Positions 9,784 through 19,491 of a DNA stretch of 64,000 nt are shown piece after piece; the first letter of the stretch is position 1, and every line of letters starts with the position of its first letter. The stretch covers positions 124,001-188,000 of the forward strand of contig NZ_FNQR01000005.1 of NCBI RefSeq assembly GCF_900107755.1, written 5' to 3'. This stretch comes from Thalassobacillus cyri (lineage in GTDB: Bacteria > Bacillota > Bacilli > Bacillales > Halobacillaceae). The notes below the pieces were generated by a model, which worked only from the letters and a program-made list of their open reading frames with translations, had not been told where the DNA came from and ran no database searches. A program made the translations under genes and the position numbers.

Positions 9784-11583
9784 ATGAACCAGCAAATACA
9801 AGAGAAATTAGCTGTCCTTCCTGATCAGCCAGGCTGTTATCTTATGAAAGATAAAAATGACACGATTATATATGTAGGTAAGTCAAAAGTGTTAAAAAAT
9901 CGAGTCCGCTCTTACTTCAGAGGAGCTCATGACGGAAAAACGCAGCGTCTGGTTCAGGAAATCGTAGACTTTGAATATATTGTCACCACATCAGAAATAG
10001 AAGCATTGATTCTGGAAATGAATCTTATCAAAAAATATGATCCTAAATATAATGTGCTGTTGAAAGATGATAAAACATATCCTTATTTAAAAATTACAGC
10101 AGAAAAGCAGCCCCGTTTGATTGTTACACGAAAAATCAAAAAGGATAAAGGGAAGTATTTCGGGCCTTACCCTAACGTATTAGCCGCCCGTGAAACCAAG
10201 AAGCTGCTGGACAGGCTTTACCCCTTAAGAAAATGCAATACCATGCCCGATAGGGTCTGTCTGTATTATCACATGCACCAATGTCTGGGACCTTGTGAGT
10301 ATCCGGTCTCTCAGGAAACGAATCAAAATATTGTTCAAAACATAACTTCTTTTTTGAACGGCGGGCATAAAGAGATAAAAAAAGATCTCAAGAAAAAAAT
10401 GTATCAGGCTTCGGAGGACTTGGATTTTGAGCGGGCGAAAGAATTGCGAGATCAAATCGAACATATCGAGTCCGTAATGGAACAGCAGAAAATGACACTG
10501 AACGATCAAGTCGACCGTGATGTGTTCGGTTATGCTTATGATAAAGGGTGGATGTGTGTCCAGGTTTTCTTTGTAAGGCAAGGTAAACTGATCGAACGTG
10601 ACATTGCACTATTTCCTTTCTTCGATGACCCGGAGGAAACTTTTTTATCCTATATCGGCCGTTTTTACCTTCATCAGAATCACCCTTACCCAAAACAGGT
10701 GCTGGTACCAGTCGCTACAAATATCGATTTACTGGAAGGTGTATTGGATACCAAAGTCCATATCCCTATGAGGGGCCGTAAAAAAGAGCTGGTGGAGCTG
10801 GCGATGAAAAATGCGGAAATAGCTTTGGATGAGAAGTTCGCATTGATTGAACAGGATGAGGAACGTACGATCAAGGCGGTTGAAAAGCTAGGTGAAAAAC
10901 TTCATATCGAAACCCCAGGACGAATTGAGGCATTTGATAACTCTAATATACAGGGAACTGATCCGGTTTCTGCTATGGTCGTATTCATTGATGGTAAACC
11001 CTATAAGAAAGAATATCGTAAGTATAAAATCCGTAATGTAAAAGGACCGGATGATTATGAGACAATGAGGGAAGTCATCCGACGCAGGTACTCCAGAGTA
11101 TTGAAAGAAGGGGCCCCTTTACCAGATTTGATTTTAGTCGATGGTGCTAAAGGTCAAATGAGCGCTGCTATGGACGTGCTTGAAAATGAGCTCGGTTTAG
11201 ATATCCCACTTTGTGGGCTGGCTAAGGATGATAAGCATAAAACAAGTGAACTATTGTATGGAGAACCTCCAGAGATAGTAGAATTAGACAGAAAATCTCA
11301 AGTGTTTTACTTGATTCAAAGAATCCAGGATGAAGTACACCGATTTGCTATAACATTCCACAGGCAATTAAGAGGAAAAGGGGCAATTCAGTCAGAATTA
11401 GATGAAATTCAAGGCGTCGGCCAAAAACGAAGAAGGTTGTTATTGCGTCATTTCAAGTCCGTACAAGAAATCAGAAATGCGTCACCTGAAGATATCACTA
11501 AACTAGGTATTCCGTTACCAGTTGCAAAAACGATACTAGAACAACTGAATCAAAAACAAGAAAAGGAGCCAGCGGAAGAATGA
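9784..11583 (+). CDS. uvrC: UvrABC excinuclease subunit C
   Basis: 599 residues from ATG 9784 behind GGGAGGGGAG; an in-frame ATG at 9730 lacks a ribosome site. Order of domains: GIY-YIG nuclease (PGCYLMKD...IIYVGKSK, residues 15-50) for the 3' incision, a Cys-rich region, a UVR motif ([20 protein letters not shown], about 205) that contacts UvrB, an RNase H-like 5' nuclease ([23 protein letters not shown]), and two helix-hairpin-helix motifs at the end ([20 protein letters not shown]). Nucleotide-excision repair. Confidence 0.97.
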   Translation: MNQQIQEKLAVLPDQPGCYLMKDKNDTIIYVGKSKVLKNRVRSYFRGAHDGKTQRLVQEIVDFEYIVTTSEIEALILEMNLIKKYDPKYNVLLKDDKTYPYLKITAEKQPRLIVTRKIKKDKGKYFGPYPNVLAARETKKLLDRLYPLRKCNTMPDRVCLYYHMHQCLGPCEYPVSQETNQNIVQNITSFLNGGHKEIKKDLKKKMYQASEDLDFERAKELRDQIEHIESVMEQQKMTLNDQVDRDVFGYAYDKGWMCVQVFFVRQGKLIERDIALFPFFDDPEETFLSYIGRFYLHQNHPYPKQVLVPVATNIDLLEGVLDTKVHIPMRGRKKELVELAMKNAEIALDEKFALIEQDEERTIKAVEKLGEKLHIETPGRIEAFDNSNIQGTDPVSAMVVFIDGKPYKKEYRKYKIRNVKGPDDYETMREVIRRRYSRVLKEGAPLPDLILVDGAKGQMSAAMDVLENELGLDIPLCGLAKDDKHKTSELLYGEPPEIVELDRKSQVFYLIQRIQDEVHRFAITFHRQLRGKGAIQSELDEIQGVGQKRRRLLLRHFKSVQEIRNASPEDITKLGIPLPVAKTILEQLNQKQEKEPAEE

Positions 11584-11594
11584 GCTGGCTCTTT
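11562..11594. terminator. Shared terminator between uvrC and yslB
   Basis: Stem AGCCAGC/GCTGGCT with A- and T-rich flanks (AAAAGG...CTCTTT) lying across the uvrC stop. It can serve uvrC and the convergent yslB. Confidence 0.7.
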
Positions 11595-11597
11595 CAT

Positions 11598-12035
11598 TTA
11601 TGTATGCATTACAGTGAATATAACCCGGTATTTCTTTTCATCAATTTCCTCAAAACCTTCTCCATTCACATCGTTGATGACGGTTACTGCCTCAGCGAGA
11701 AAGCCAGCTTCCATCCTGAAGTCTACTTCCAGTAGAGGATTTTGCAATCTCTTTTCTAACACATGTCCGCTTAGTTCGAAGCGGGTCTCTTTCTTCTTTT
11801 CTTGTGAAATAGACAAGGAACCCCAGCCAAATTGCTGGAAATATTGAATGATATCATCTAAAGTAGTCATGTCGCTTTGTCTGGCCAGGTTTTTTCCCAT
11901 GTAATAAAGAAGAAAAGGTGCTTCTTTTCCCAATAAGTCCGGAAGTGTATAGTACCTGAGCAGGTCATACCCCGCTCCTGTATGTACAAGTGATTGTAAT
12001 TGATCCAGGTTAATCTTGGTTGTGTTTCCCCTCAT
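11598..12035 (-). CDS. yslB: DUF2507 protein YslB
   Basis: 145 residues, convergent with uvrC. It begins MRGNTTKINLDQL, and GAGYDLLRYYTLPDLLG then LLYYMGKNLAR are typical of the YslB/DUF2507 family. The place between uvrC and sdhC is the same in B. subtilis. No signal peptide or membrane segment; biochemical function unknown. Ribosome site AAAGGAAT upstream on the minus strand. Confidence 0.85.
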   Translation of the reverse strand: MRGNTTKINLDQLQSLVHTGAGYDLLRYYTLPDLLGKEAPFLLYYMGKNLARQSDMTTLDDIIQYFQQFGWGSLSISQEKKKETRFELSGHVLEKRLQNPLLEVDFRMEAGFLAEAVTVINDVNGEGFEEIDEKKYRVIFTVMHT

Positions 12036-12157
12036 AATTGGTCATTCCTTTCTACATGATCCATTATCACTTGATTTGAATTTTAGTGCAACCAAAATTG
12101 AATGATTTAGTTATTTTTGATTAATCTTTTCTTTCTACAAATTCTTAAGTTGGCTTC

Positions 12158-12186
12158 TTGACGCTCTCATCCGATAGAAGTACAAT
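12158..12186 (+). promoter_or_regulatory. Sigma-A promoter of the sdhCAB operon
   Basis: TTGACG (12158-12163), 17-bp spacer, TACAAT (12181-12186). This is the only clear promoter between yslB and sdhC and implies a leader of about 370 nt. Confidence 0.75.
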
Positions 12187-12563
12187 AAATATGTCACTTT
12201 TTGTACATTTATCAACAAAATACGCTAAGCGGGGCTTACACCCCCATTATTTTTTATACCTTGCCACCATCGCTTTAACATGGCAAAGTGTAAGAGGAAC
12301 GGGTTTGCGTCCTGATTCAGGCGTATGCTTTATTTTGTTCGTGCGCTTTTTAAAGCGCTTTTATAATGGATGAGTGTTCACATAGAGAGAAGAAAGTAAG
12401 CCTTAAGTGTTTAAGGAAGCGCTGTCTTGGAGCTTTTATGTTGTTCGAGTGCCTGTTGAGACACGACCTTTACATTTTAGGCGGGTTTTTTCAAATATGG
12501 AACCTCATTATTGGTGATAATGTACACATAACAACTATTCATTTAACTTGAGGGGGGTAAAAC
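12187..12563 (+). other. Long untranslated leader of sdhCAB
   Basis: 377 bases without a credible gene. It holds a near-palindrome TTAAAGCGCTTTTA (12350-12363) that resembles a CcpA cre site with two changes from TGAAAGCGCTTTCA and overlaps a TATAAT (12362-12367), possibly a second start with a poor -35. A T-run follows a GGCGGG at about 12480. No riboswitch class recognised. The ribosome site before sdhC is GAGGGGGG. Confidence 0.5.
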
Positions 12564-13184
12564 ATGGCGGGAAATCGCGACTATATTAACAGAAGAATCC
12601 ATTCTTTACTTGGGGTCCTTCCCATCGGGATCTTTTTGATTCAACACTTGACGGTTAACTTTTTTGCTACACGAGGTCCAGAAGCATTCAATGCTGCAGC
12701 ACATTTTATGGAAAGTTTACCATATCGGTATGTACTTGAACTTTTCATCATTTTCTTACCGATCCTTTTCCATGGCATTTATGGGGTGTACATTGCATTC
12801 ACAGCAAAACACAATGTTTCCAATTATGGATATTTCCGTAACTGGATGTTTATGCTCCAGCGTTACACGGGAGTAATCACCTTGATTTTCATCGCATGGC
12901 ATGTATGGGAAACTCGTATTGCTATTGGGTTGGGCTGGGTAGACCTCAATTACCAATTGATGGAGAACATTTTGACTAACCCATTCTTCTTCTGGTTCTA
13001 TGTAGTGGGTGTAGTATCAACAACCTTCCACTTTGCAAATGGACTTTGGTCTTTCTTTGTCAGCTGGGGGATTACGATGACACCAAGATCTCAACGCATC
13101 ATGACGTATGCAAGCATCATCGTGTTCTTGGCTGTTTCCTATGTAGGCGTACGTACACTATTTACATTCGCCTATGGTGTTTAA
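12564..13184 (+). CDS. sdhC: Succinate dehydrogenase cytochrome b558 subunit
   Basis: 206 residues, five membrane helices, the B. subtilis-type diheme anchor of complex II. The histidines that should hold the two hemes are in IQHLTVN, FHGIYG, AWHVWET and FHFANGLW. It anchors SdhA and SdhB on the cytoplasmic side and passes electrons to menaquinone. First gene of sdhCAB; sdhA follows after 60 bp. Confidence 0.96.
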   Translation: MAGNRDYINRRIHSLLGVLPIGIFLIQHLTVNFFATRGPEAFNAAAHFMESLPYRYVLELFIIFLPILFHGIYGVYIAFTAKHNVSNYGYFRNWMFMLQRYTGVITLIFIAWHVWETRIAIGLGWVDLNYQLMENILTNPFFFWFYVVGVVSTTFHFANGLWSFFVSWGITMTPRSQRIMTYASIIVFLAVSYVGVRTLFTFAYGV

Positions 13185-13244
13185 ATGTTTAACATAATGT
13201 AATTAGATAGAAATGATAGTACTTAGAGGGAGTGAGTTTTAAAA

Positions 13245-15005
13245 ATGAGCGATCGAAATATAGTTATTGTCGGCGGAGGCTTGGCTGGTTTGATGGCAAC
13301 CATCAAAGCGGCGGAGGCAGGCGTTCACGTCGATTTGCTTTCCATTGTACCTGTAAAACGTTCTCACTCTGTTTGTGCGCAAGGCGGTATTAATGGAGCC
13401 GTAAATACAAAAGGTGAAGGTGATTCCCCGTGGGAACACTTTGATGATACTGTATATGGCGGGGATTTCCTTGCCAATCAGCCACCAGTTAAAGCGATGA
13501 CTGACGCAGCTCCTGGCATCATTCATCTATTGGATCGTATGGGGGTTATGTTCAACCGTACTCCTGAAGGGCTGTTAGACTTCCGTCGTTTCGGTGGCAC
13601 ACAGCATCACCGCACAGCATTTGCTGGCGCAACAACAGGTCAACAGTTGCTTTACGCGTTAGACGAGCAAGTCCGCCGCCATGAGGTTAACGGACTAGTT
13701 ACTAAATATGAAGGCTGGGAGTTCATATCGGCTATCATTGATGAAGAAGGTACTGGCCGAGGGGTAGTTGCTCAAAACTTGCACACCCATGAAATAAAAG
13801 CCTTCAAGTCCGATGCGGTAATTATGGCAAGCGGCGGACCGGGAATCATTTTCGGGAAGTCAACCAATTCTGTTATCAATACTGGTTCTGCTGCAGGTGC
13901 GCTTTATCGACAAGGGGTAAAGTATGCTAACGGCGAGTTCATCCAAATTCACCCTACAGCCATCCCTGGTGATGACAAACTTCGCTTGATGAGTGAATCT
14001 GCTCGTGGTGAAGGTGGTCGAGTTTGGACTTATAAGGATGGAGAGCCTTGGTATTTCCTTGAAGAAAAATATCCTGCATATGGAAACCTTGTTCCTCGTG
14101 ACATCGCTACACGGGAAATTTTTGATGTGTGTGTCAATCAGAAATTAGGAATCAATGGAGAGAACATGGTATATCTGGATCTTTCTCATAAAGATGCTGA
14201 ATTCTTAAACGTCAAACTGGGTGGTATCATCGAGATTTATGAAAAATTTGTCGGTGAAGATCCACGTAAAGTTCCAATGAAAATTTTCCCTGCCGTCCAT
14301 TATTCTATGGGTGGTATGTGGGTCGATTTCGATCAGATGACCAACATTCCAGGAATCTTTGCAGCTGGTGAATGTGATTATTCCCAACACGGTGCTAACC
14401 GTCTTGGTGCCAATTCATTACTTTCTGCCATTTACGGCGGTATGGTAGCCGGTCCAAATGCTGCAAAATATATCGATGGCTTAGAGAAGACTTATGAAGA
14501 TATCGATGAGAGCGTATTTGAAAAACAACTACAGCTGGAAAAAGATAATTTTGAAAAAATCATGAAAATGGATGGAGACGAGAACGCTTACCAGCTCCAT
14601 AAAGAACTTGGGGAATGGATGACAGATAATGTAACGGTTGTCCGTGACAATGCTAAATTGCTTGAAACAGATAAGAAAATCCAGGAGCTTATGGAACGCT
14701 ATGAGCGTATCAACGTCAATGACACTTCCCGTTGGAGCAACCAGGGAGCTATGTTCATCCGTCAGTTGCAAAATATGCTGCAGTTAGCTCGAGTAATGAC
14801 ACTTGGAGCATACAATCGTAATGAAAGTCGTGGGGCCCATTATAAACCAGAGTTCCCAGAGCGTAATGATGAAGAATGGCTCAAGACAACGATTGCAACG
14901 TATGATAAAGCTGAGAACAAACCTGTGTTCACCTATGAAGAAGTGGACACTTCCTTGATAAAGCCACGTAAGCGTGACTATTCAAAAAGCAAAGGGGGTA
15001 AATGA
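13245..15005 (+). CDS. sdhA: Succinate dehydrogenase flavoprotein subunit
   Basis: 586 residues. N-terminal FAD fold IVGGGLAGLMAT, the flavin-linking region KRSHSVCAQGGING with its His near residue 45, catalytic SARGEGGRVW, and the FAD-binding HGANRLGANSLL near 385. It oxidises succinate to fumarate in the citric acid cycle. The ATG is preceded by AGAGGGAGTG. The stop TGA overlaps a spurious upstream ATG of sdhB. Confidence 0.97.
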   Translation: MSDRNIVIVGGGLAGLMATIKAAEAGVHVDLLSIVPVKRSHSVCAQGGINGAVNTKGEGDSPWEHFDDTVYGGDFLANQPPVKAMTDAAPGIIHLLDRMGVMFNRTPEGLLDFRRFGGTQHHRTAFAGATTGQQLLYALDEQVRRHEVNGLVTKYEGWEFISAIIDEEGTGRGVVAQNLHTHEIKAFKSDAVIMASGGPGIIFGKSTNSVINTGSAAGALYRQGVKYANGEFIQIHPTAIPGDDKLRLMSESARGEGGRVWTYKDGEPWYFLEEKYPAYGNLVPRDIATREIFDVCVNQKLGINGENMVYLDLSHKDAEFLNVKLGGIIEIYEKFVGEDPRKVPMKIFPAVHYSMGGMWVDFDQMTNIPGIFAAGECDYSQHGANRLGANSLLSAIYGGMVAGPNAAKYIDGLEKTYEDIDESVFEKQLQLEKDNFEKIMKMDGDENAYQLHKELGEWMTDNVTVVRDNAKLLETDKKIQELMERYERINVNDTSRWSNQGAMFIRQLQNMLQLARVMTLGAYNRNESRGAHYKPEFPERNDEEWLKTTIATYDKAENKPVFTYEEVDTSLIKPRKRDYSKSKGGK

Positions 15006-15007
15006 TC

Positions 15008-15772
15008 ATGAGTGAAGAGAAAAAGATCACACTCATCATCGAACGACAAGATAGTCCTGATTCTGCCCCATATGAAGAAACTTTCGAGGTCCCTTATCGT
15101 GAAAATATGAATGTGATTTCCGCTTTGATGGAGGTTCGCCGTAATCCTGTAAATGCAAAAGGAGAAGCGACGACACCTGTTTTTTGGGATATGAACTGTT
15201 TGGAAGAAGTATGTGGGGCCTGCTCCATGATCATTAACGGGAAAGCACGCCAATCCTGTACAGCACTAGTTGACCAATTAGAGCAGCCTATTCGCCTTGC
15301 CCCAATGAGTACCTTTCCAATAACAAGGGATTTAGCTGTCGATCGCAGCCGGATGTTCGATTCCTTGAAGCGTGTGAAGTCCTGGATACCGATTGATGGA
15401 ACCTATGATTTAGGACCTGGTCCTCGTATGGCAGAAAGTAAGCGGCAATGGGCGTATGAATTATCCAAGTGTATGACTTGTGGTGTCTGCTTGGAAGCAT
15501 GTCCGAATGTTAACAGTAAGTCAGATTTCATAGGACCTGCTGCTATTTCCCAAGTACGTTTATTCAACTCCCACCCAACCGGGGAAATGAATAAAAGTGA
15601 ACGTCTGCAATCAGTAATGGGAGATGGAGGAATCATGGGTTGCGGAAATGCACAAAACTGTGTGCAATCCTGCCCGAAAGGGATTCCATTGACCACATCT
15701 CTTGCAGCCATCTATCGTGATACTGCTATTGAATCTTTCAAAAGCTTTTTCGGTAGCGACAATAAGCTGTAA
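15008..15772 (+). CDS. sdhB: Succinate dehydrogenase iron-sulfur subunit
   Basis: 254 residues from ATG 15008 (MSEEKKITL), nine bases after the GGGGG ribosome site; the ATG at 15002 is too close to it. The [2Fe-2S] cysteines are in CLEEVCGACSMI with a later C. The second domain has CMTCGVCLEACP and CGNAQNCVQSCPKG for the two other clusters. It links the SdhA flavin to the cytochrome. Last gene of the operon, followed by a strong terminator. Confidence 0.97.
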   Translation: MSEEKKITLIIERQDSPDSAPYEETFEVPYRENMNVISALMEVRRNPVNAKGEATTPVFWDMNCLEEVCGACSMIINGKARQSCTALVDQLEQPIRLAPMSTFPITRDLAVDRSRMFDSLKRVKSWIPIDGTYDLGPGPRMAESKRQWAYELSKCMTCGVCLEACPNVNSKSDFIGPAAISQVRLFNSHPTGEMNKSERLQSVMGDGGIMGCGNAQNCVQSCPKGIPLTTSLAAIYRDTAIESFKSFFGSDNKL

Positions 15773-15791
15773 TCATACGCTTATCCATTGT

Positions 15792-15829
15792 AAAAGAGCC
15801 TCGCCTATCATGGAGAGGCTCTTTTGTTA
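15792..15829 (+). terminator. Terminator after sdhB
   Basis: An 11-bp perfect stem AAAAGAGCCTC/GAGGCTCTTTT (15792-15802 with 15815-15825), then GTTA; the T-run is within the arm. Confidence 0.88.
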
Positions 15830-15862
15830 CATAGTAATATTACCTGAATGGAGGAAGTTCCG

Positions 15863-16323
15863 ATGAAAAGGGCAGCATATATTAATGACTTAGAGAAGTG
15901 GAGAGCTGGTTTTCAATTTAATACTCAAGTTCGTATCCGCTTTTCTGAAACCGATCAATTCGGACACATGAATAATACAGTTCCATTTGTGTATTTTGAA
16001 GAAGCGCGGATTGAATTTATGAAGCACTTAGGTTTTTTTCTGCACAAGGATAAAGAACCGAAAGTAGTGCCGGTGGTCGCAGACCTTCAATGTGATTTTC
16101 ATAGACAGTTATATTTTGATGACACACTGGACATCTATGTAAAAGCTGATCATATCGAAAAACTTCCTTTGACCTTCATTACCTTGCAGTCAACCAGGAC
16201 GGTGACATAGCTTTAACCGGACGGGGGAGACTCGTGCAAGTAGACTCGGTGACAGGGAAATCTGTCCCTCTAGATGAAGTATTCAAAGAGAAACTGGCAG
16301 AACAATCGACTGCTTGTATTTGA
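15863..16323 (+). pseudogene. ysmA: Frameshifted acyl-CoA thioesterase YsmA (4HBT hotdog family)
   Basis: Starting at ATG 15863 (ribosome site GGAGGAAG) the frame reads a hotdog thioesterase: RIRFSETDQFGHMNNTVPF with the active-site Asp, then FEEARIEF. It stops early at 16210. In the frame shifted by one base the family's C-terminus continues (DLHYLAVNQDGDIALTGRG, LVQVDSVTGKSVPL) to the stop at 16321-16323. Total length fits an intact gene of about 153 codons with one base missing near 16165-16185. The place between sdhB and gerE matches B. subtilis ysmA. True decay or a sequencing error cannot be told apart here. Confidence 0.85.
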
Positions 16324-16356
16324 CAGCGAAAAATCTTTTATATTTTTGTATAATAG

Positions 16357-16389
16357 AGAGGTCAGCGGTTGACTGCTGACTTCTTTTTA
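16357..16389 (+). terminator. Terminator after ysmA
   Basis: A 10-bp stem AGAGGTCAGC/GCTGACTTCT with an 8-nt loop, then TTTTAT. It lies between ysmA and the comP-like gene. Confidence 0.85.
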
Positions 16390-16425
16390 TAATGAAGTAT
16401 TTTTCTTAAGGGAGGGAAGAGCGGC

Positions 16426-18750
16426 GTGGGGATCTTCAGCAAGAAAAGTTTAATCATAAGTTTATTCTTTGTCTTGTCAGCTTGTTACTTGTTATACGTT
16501 TCATTAGCTTACCCCTACATAGGAATTGAAGTAGAGGAGCGGGCTGAAGAAGTGACAATAGTAAACTTAGAAAAGCAAGGATGGGCAATCAATAATAATG
16601 TCCCTGTTGGTAGTAGTGTCATTACCATTGACGGTAAGCCTCCACTTGAACACTTCTCTGTACCCTTGAATGGAGAAATTGAAAAGGTACATACATTTAC
16701 GATCGAACACGAGGGACAACGTGTTCAATATGAAAATATCGATGGAGTGAGTCTGCAGCATTGGCTGCTCTATATCATCCTGCCTGTATTGTTCTTTTTA
16801 GTGATATCAGGTATTGCCTATTTTTTATATGGACAAGGACGCCCACGGCATTCTTCTCATTTGTTGATATTGTTTTTTTTGACTATTGCTCTTGGGTATA
16901 TGTCGAATAGCGGGGCAATTCGTGATGATCTATATGCTTCTTTTCTCAATGTAGCTATGTTTCTTTTTGCTCCAGTAATACTGTTGCATTTCTTATATGA
17001 ATACTTTAATGAATTTGATGTTAAATGGTTTTCCCGCTATATCTATCAACTGTTGTATATTATTGTAGGTGTGATATCTTCTGCGGAAGCGTACTTTTTG
17101 ATGACGCTTTATTATCCGTCATTTATGGACAGGTTACCGGCAATCATTTTATTCTTTCTAATTCTATTTTCACTTGGATTGATCCTTTCCGGATATTTTA
17201 AATACAGGACGACCCGTTATGGTCCTATGTTCAAATATATGAACCTTGGAATGGGCATCGCTTTTTTGCCTTATATTTTATTTTATCTAATTCCGGGTTT
17301 GCTTATTAGAGAGCATATTATTCCATTGGATGTAGCAGCTATTTTTGCTTTTGCATTACCGGTTACGTTCGTGTATTTGGTTACACGACAACGATTGATG
17401 GATATTACCTTTGTCATGGGAAGGGTCCGATATTATACAATTATCAGCTTTTTGCCCAGTATTATTATCTTAGTGGTTGGATCTTTGTTAGTAGACCCTT
17501 TATTACCTGCCATTACACTTGTGCAGTTATATCTATTTATCCATGTCGTTTTCATCATTTTTTTATCTTTAAAAGAAAGTCTCGATTTTCGATTGCAGCG
17601 CAGGCTGATTGCAGCTAAATATAGCTATCAGGATAGTATGCACCGGTTATCGCAGGATATGAAAAAGGAAACAAACGTAGTGGAATTACTGAAACGTTTG
17701 CGTTATGAAATAAAAAATGTATTGAATGTAAGAGAAGTTTATGTCTTCTCGAAAAATTTGAAAGACCAGTTTTATTGTGTGTATAAACACGTACCTGAAG
17801 GGGTATTTGAATATGTCGAGAAGTATTTGAAAGATTCGCCAGCTGAAATCGGTGATTTGATTGAGACCGATGAAGGATTTGGGATAGTGGTCGGTCATTC
17901 ATTAAATAAAATGACCTTACTTTGGTGTACAGGAAAGAAAGATTTCACGACGTTGAATCGTGATGAAAAGACGTACCTTCAAACTATCGCTCACAATACA
18001 AATATTGCGCTTGAGAACCTATCGTTGATAGAAGACCTGGTGAAAGAACTGAAAGCATTGAAAAATGACCAAACTCAGCAATACCCGACTTGGTTGTCAC
18101 GTTTGCTTTTTACGATAGCAGAAAATCAAAGAAAGCAATTATCCATCGACCTTCATGATACGGTACTTCAGGAACAATTATATTTATATAGAAAAGTAGA
18201 TGATTTATTACAAAATCGTCCCGCTTTATCTGAAAGTTTGAAAACCGAGTTGGACATGTTCAGAGAATCATTACTAGACAGTATTCATTTGATCAGAGAA
18301 ACTTGTAATGAATTACGCCCTGCCTTCATTGAAGAATTAGGATTAGTTCAATCGCTCCGCAACTTGATTCAACAATACCAATTACGTTCAAATTTTACTG
18401 TTTATTTTGATGATCGCTGGTTTAAGGCAGAATTAGATCAGGAAAGAATCCTGGCAATTTATAGAATTGTACAGGAATTGCTATCTAACGCCATGAAACA
18501 CTCGGATGCAAAGATTGTAAAATTGCATTTATATAGTGACGAAAACAACATTTATTTACAGTATGCTGATAACGGGATAGGGATGGATTATTCCGTACAA
18601 AAGGATCTTTTCTCTCATTTCGGTCTATCGGGAATCGAGCAAAGGATCAACGGATTTTTCGGAGAAATGAATGTAGAAACAGCACCTGGGGAAGGTTTTC
18701 AGATGCATGTTTCCATTCCGCTTACAGTTAACAAGGGGGTATTGGCATGA
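16426..18750 (+). CDS. comP: ComP-like sensor histidine kinase
   Basis: 774 residues, GTG start with GGGAGGG upstream. A first membrane helix (about 8-29) leads to an outside loop resembling a PDZ fold (GSSVITIDGKPP). About eight more helices reach residue 390. A GAF-like linker follows, then a HisKA_3 domain with the phospho-acceptor His in SIDLHDTVLQEQLYLYR (about 577) and a HATPase_c domain (ELLSNAMKHS, ADNGIGM, GLSGIEQRI). Overlaps comA by four bases. Length and layout match B. subtilis ComP, but comQ and comX are missing upstream, so the input signal is unknown. Confidence 0.85.
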   Translation: MGIFSKKSLIISLFFVLSACYLLYVSLAYPYIGIEVEERAEEVTIVNLEKQGWAINNNVPVGSSVITIDGKPPLEHFSVPLNGEIEKVHTFTIEHEGQRVQYENIDGVSLQHWLLYIILPVLFFLVISGIAYFLYGQGRPRHSSHLLILFFLTIALGYMSNSGAIRDDLYASFLNVAMFLFAPVILLHFLYEYFNEFDVKWFSRYIYQLLYIIVGVISSAEAYFLMTLYYPSFMDRLPAIILFFLILFSLGLILSGYFKYRTTRYGPMFKYMNLGMGIAFLPYILFYLIPGLLIREHIIPLDVAAIFAFALPVTFVYLVTRQRLMDITFVMGRVRYYTIISFLPSIIILVVGSLLVDPLLPAITLVQLYLFIHVVFIIFLSLKESLDFRLQRRLIAAKYSYQDSMHRLSQDMKKETNVVELLKRLRYEIKNVLNVREVYVFSKNLKDQFYCVYKHVPEGVFEYVEKYLKDSPAEIGDLIETDEGFGIVVGHSLNKMTLLWCTGKKDFTTLNRDEKTYLQTIAHNTNIALENLSLIEDLVKELKALKNDQTQQYPTWLSRLLFTIAENQRKQLSIDLHDTVLQEQLYLYRKVDDLLQNRPALSESLKTELDMFRESLLDSIHLIRETCNELRPAFIEELGLVQSLRNLIQQYQLRSNFTVYFDDRWFKAELDQERILAIYRIVQELLSNAMKHSDAKIVKLHLYSDENNIYLQYADNGIGMDYSVQKDLFSHFGLSGIEQRINGFFGEMNVETAPGEGFQMHVSIPLTVNKGVLA

Positions 18751-19400
18751 ATAAAATATTAATTGTTGACGATCATCCAGCTGTTGGCGAAGGTACAAAA
18801 GCGATGTTAGAACAAGAAGAGGATATTCAAGTGGACGTAATTGCAAACAGTGAAGAGACGGACACCTACTTGGCAGAAAACAAATACAATGTCCTCTTGC
18901 TTGATCTTTACATGCCAGGTTTAAATGGAGTCGAATTAGCAAAGAAGGTGAGGCGTCGCTTCCCCGATATCATCATATTGATTTATACAGGATTTGATTT
19001 GAGTACTCATTTCAATATGCTGGTTGAAGCTGATATTTCTGGATTTGTAAGTAAAACTGCCAGCAAAGAAGAATTAGTGACAGTCATTCGGTGTGCGTTG
19101 CGGGATGAAGTAGTTATCCCGCTTCATTTATTCAAGCAATTACGCCGGACTGAAGCTTGTCCGAGCAATCAGGCAGATTCACCCGAAGGGGCTGCTATTT
19201 CATTGAATGAAAAGGAGCAATCGATTCTTCAAGAAATCGCTGCCGGCCTGACGAATAGGGAAATCGCACAAAAGCTCCATATGTCCCAGCGTAGTGTAGA
19301 ATATACGTTAACTGGAATTTTTAATAAATTGAATGTCAGATCACGCACGGAAGCACTATTACAAGCCCAAGAATTAGGATTAATCTCTAAATCTTCATAG
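18747..19400 (+). CDS. comA: ComA-like response regulator
   Basis: 217 residues. The receiver domain starts MNKILIVDDHPAVGEGTK, with the phospho-acceptor Asp in LLLDLYMPG (about 53) and the conserved Lys in VSKTASKEE. The C-terminal LuxR/NarL helix-turn-helix (about 150-210) reads GLTNREIAQKLHMSQRSVEY and FNKLNVRSRTEAL, very close to B. subtilis ComA. Start codon overlaps the comP stop (ATGA), so it is translationally coupled. Likely drives a competence or quorum-type regulon; its targets are not in this window by inspection. Confidence 0.87.
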   Translation: MNKILIVDDHPAVGEGTKAMLEQEEDIQVDVIANSEETDTYLAENKYNVLLLDLYMPGLNGVELAKKVRRRFPDIIILIYTGFDLSTHFNMLVEADISGFVSKTASKEELVTVIRCALRDEVVIPLHLFKQLRRTEACPSNQADSPEGAAISLNEKEQSILQEIAAGLTNREIAQKLHMSQRSVEYTLTGIFNKLNVRSRTEALLQAQELGLISKSS

Positions 19401-19407
19401 AAGCGGA

Positions 19408-19435
19408 ACAGCAGTCAATCTCCCTTCATACGATA
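19408..19435 (+). promoter_or_regulatory. Sigma-K promoter of gerE
   Basis: ACA (19408-19410), 16-bp spacer, CATACGATA (19427-19435). It matches the sigma-K pattern AC-N16/17-CATANNNTA. gerE is a late mother-cell gene of the sigma-K regulon. Confidence 0.75.
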
Positions 19436-19491
19436 TCATGACTAAATAATTCCCTCGCAGGGCAGCTCAGAGAGCAAGGAGGGGTACACAT

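Noticed and set aside
12158-12551. Small open frames in the sdh leader
   Set aside because: No ribosome site, and composition unlike neighbouring genes; best read as untranslated leader.
16349-16354. TATAAT before the comP-like gene as a promoter
   Set aside because: It lies directly before the ysmA terminator hairpin and has no -35 at the right distance (TTGACA is 23 bp away).
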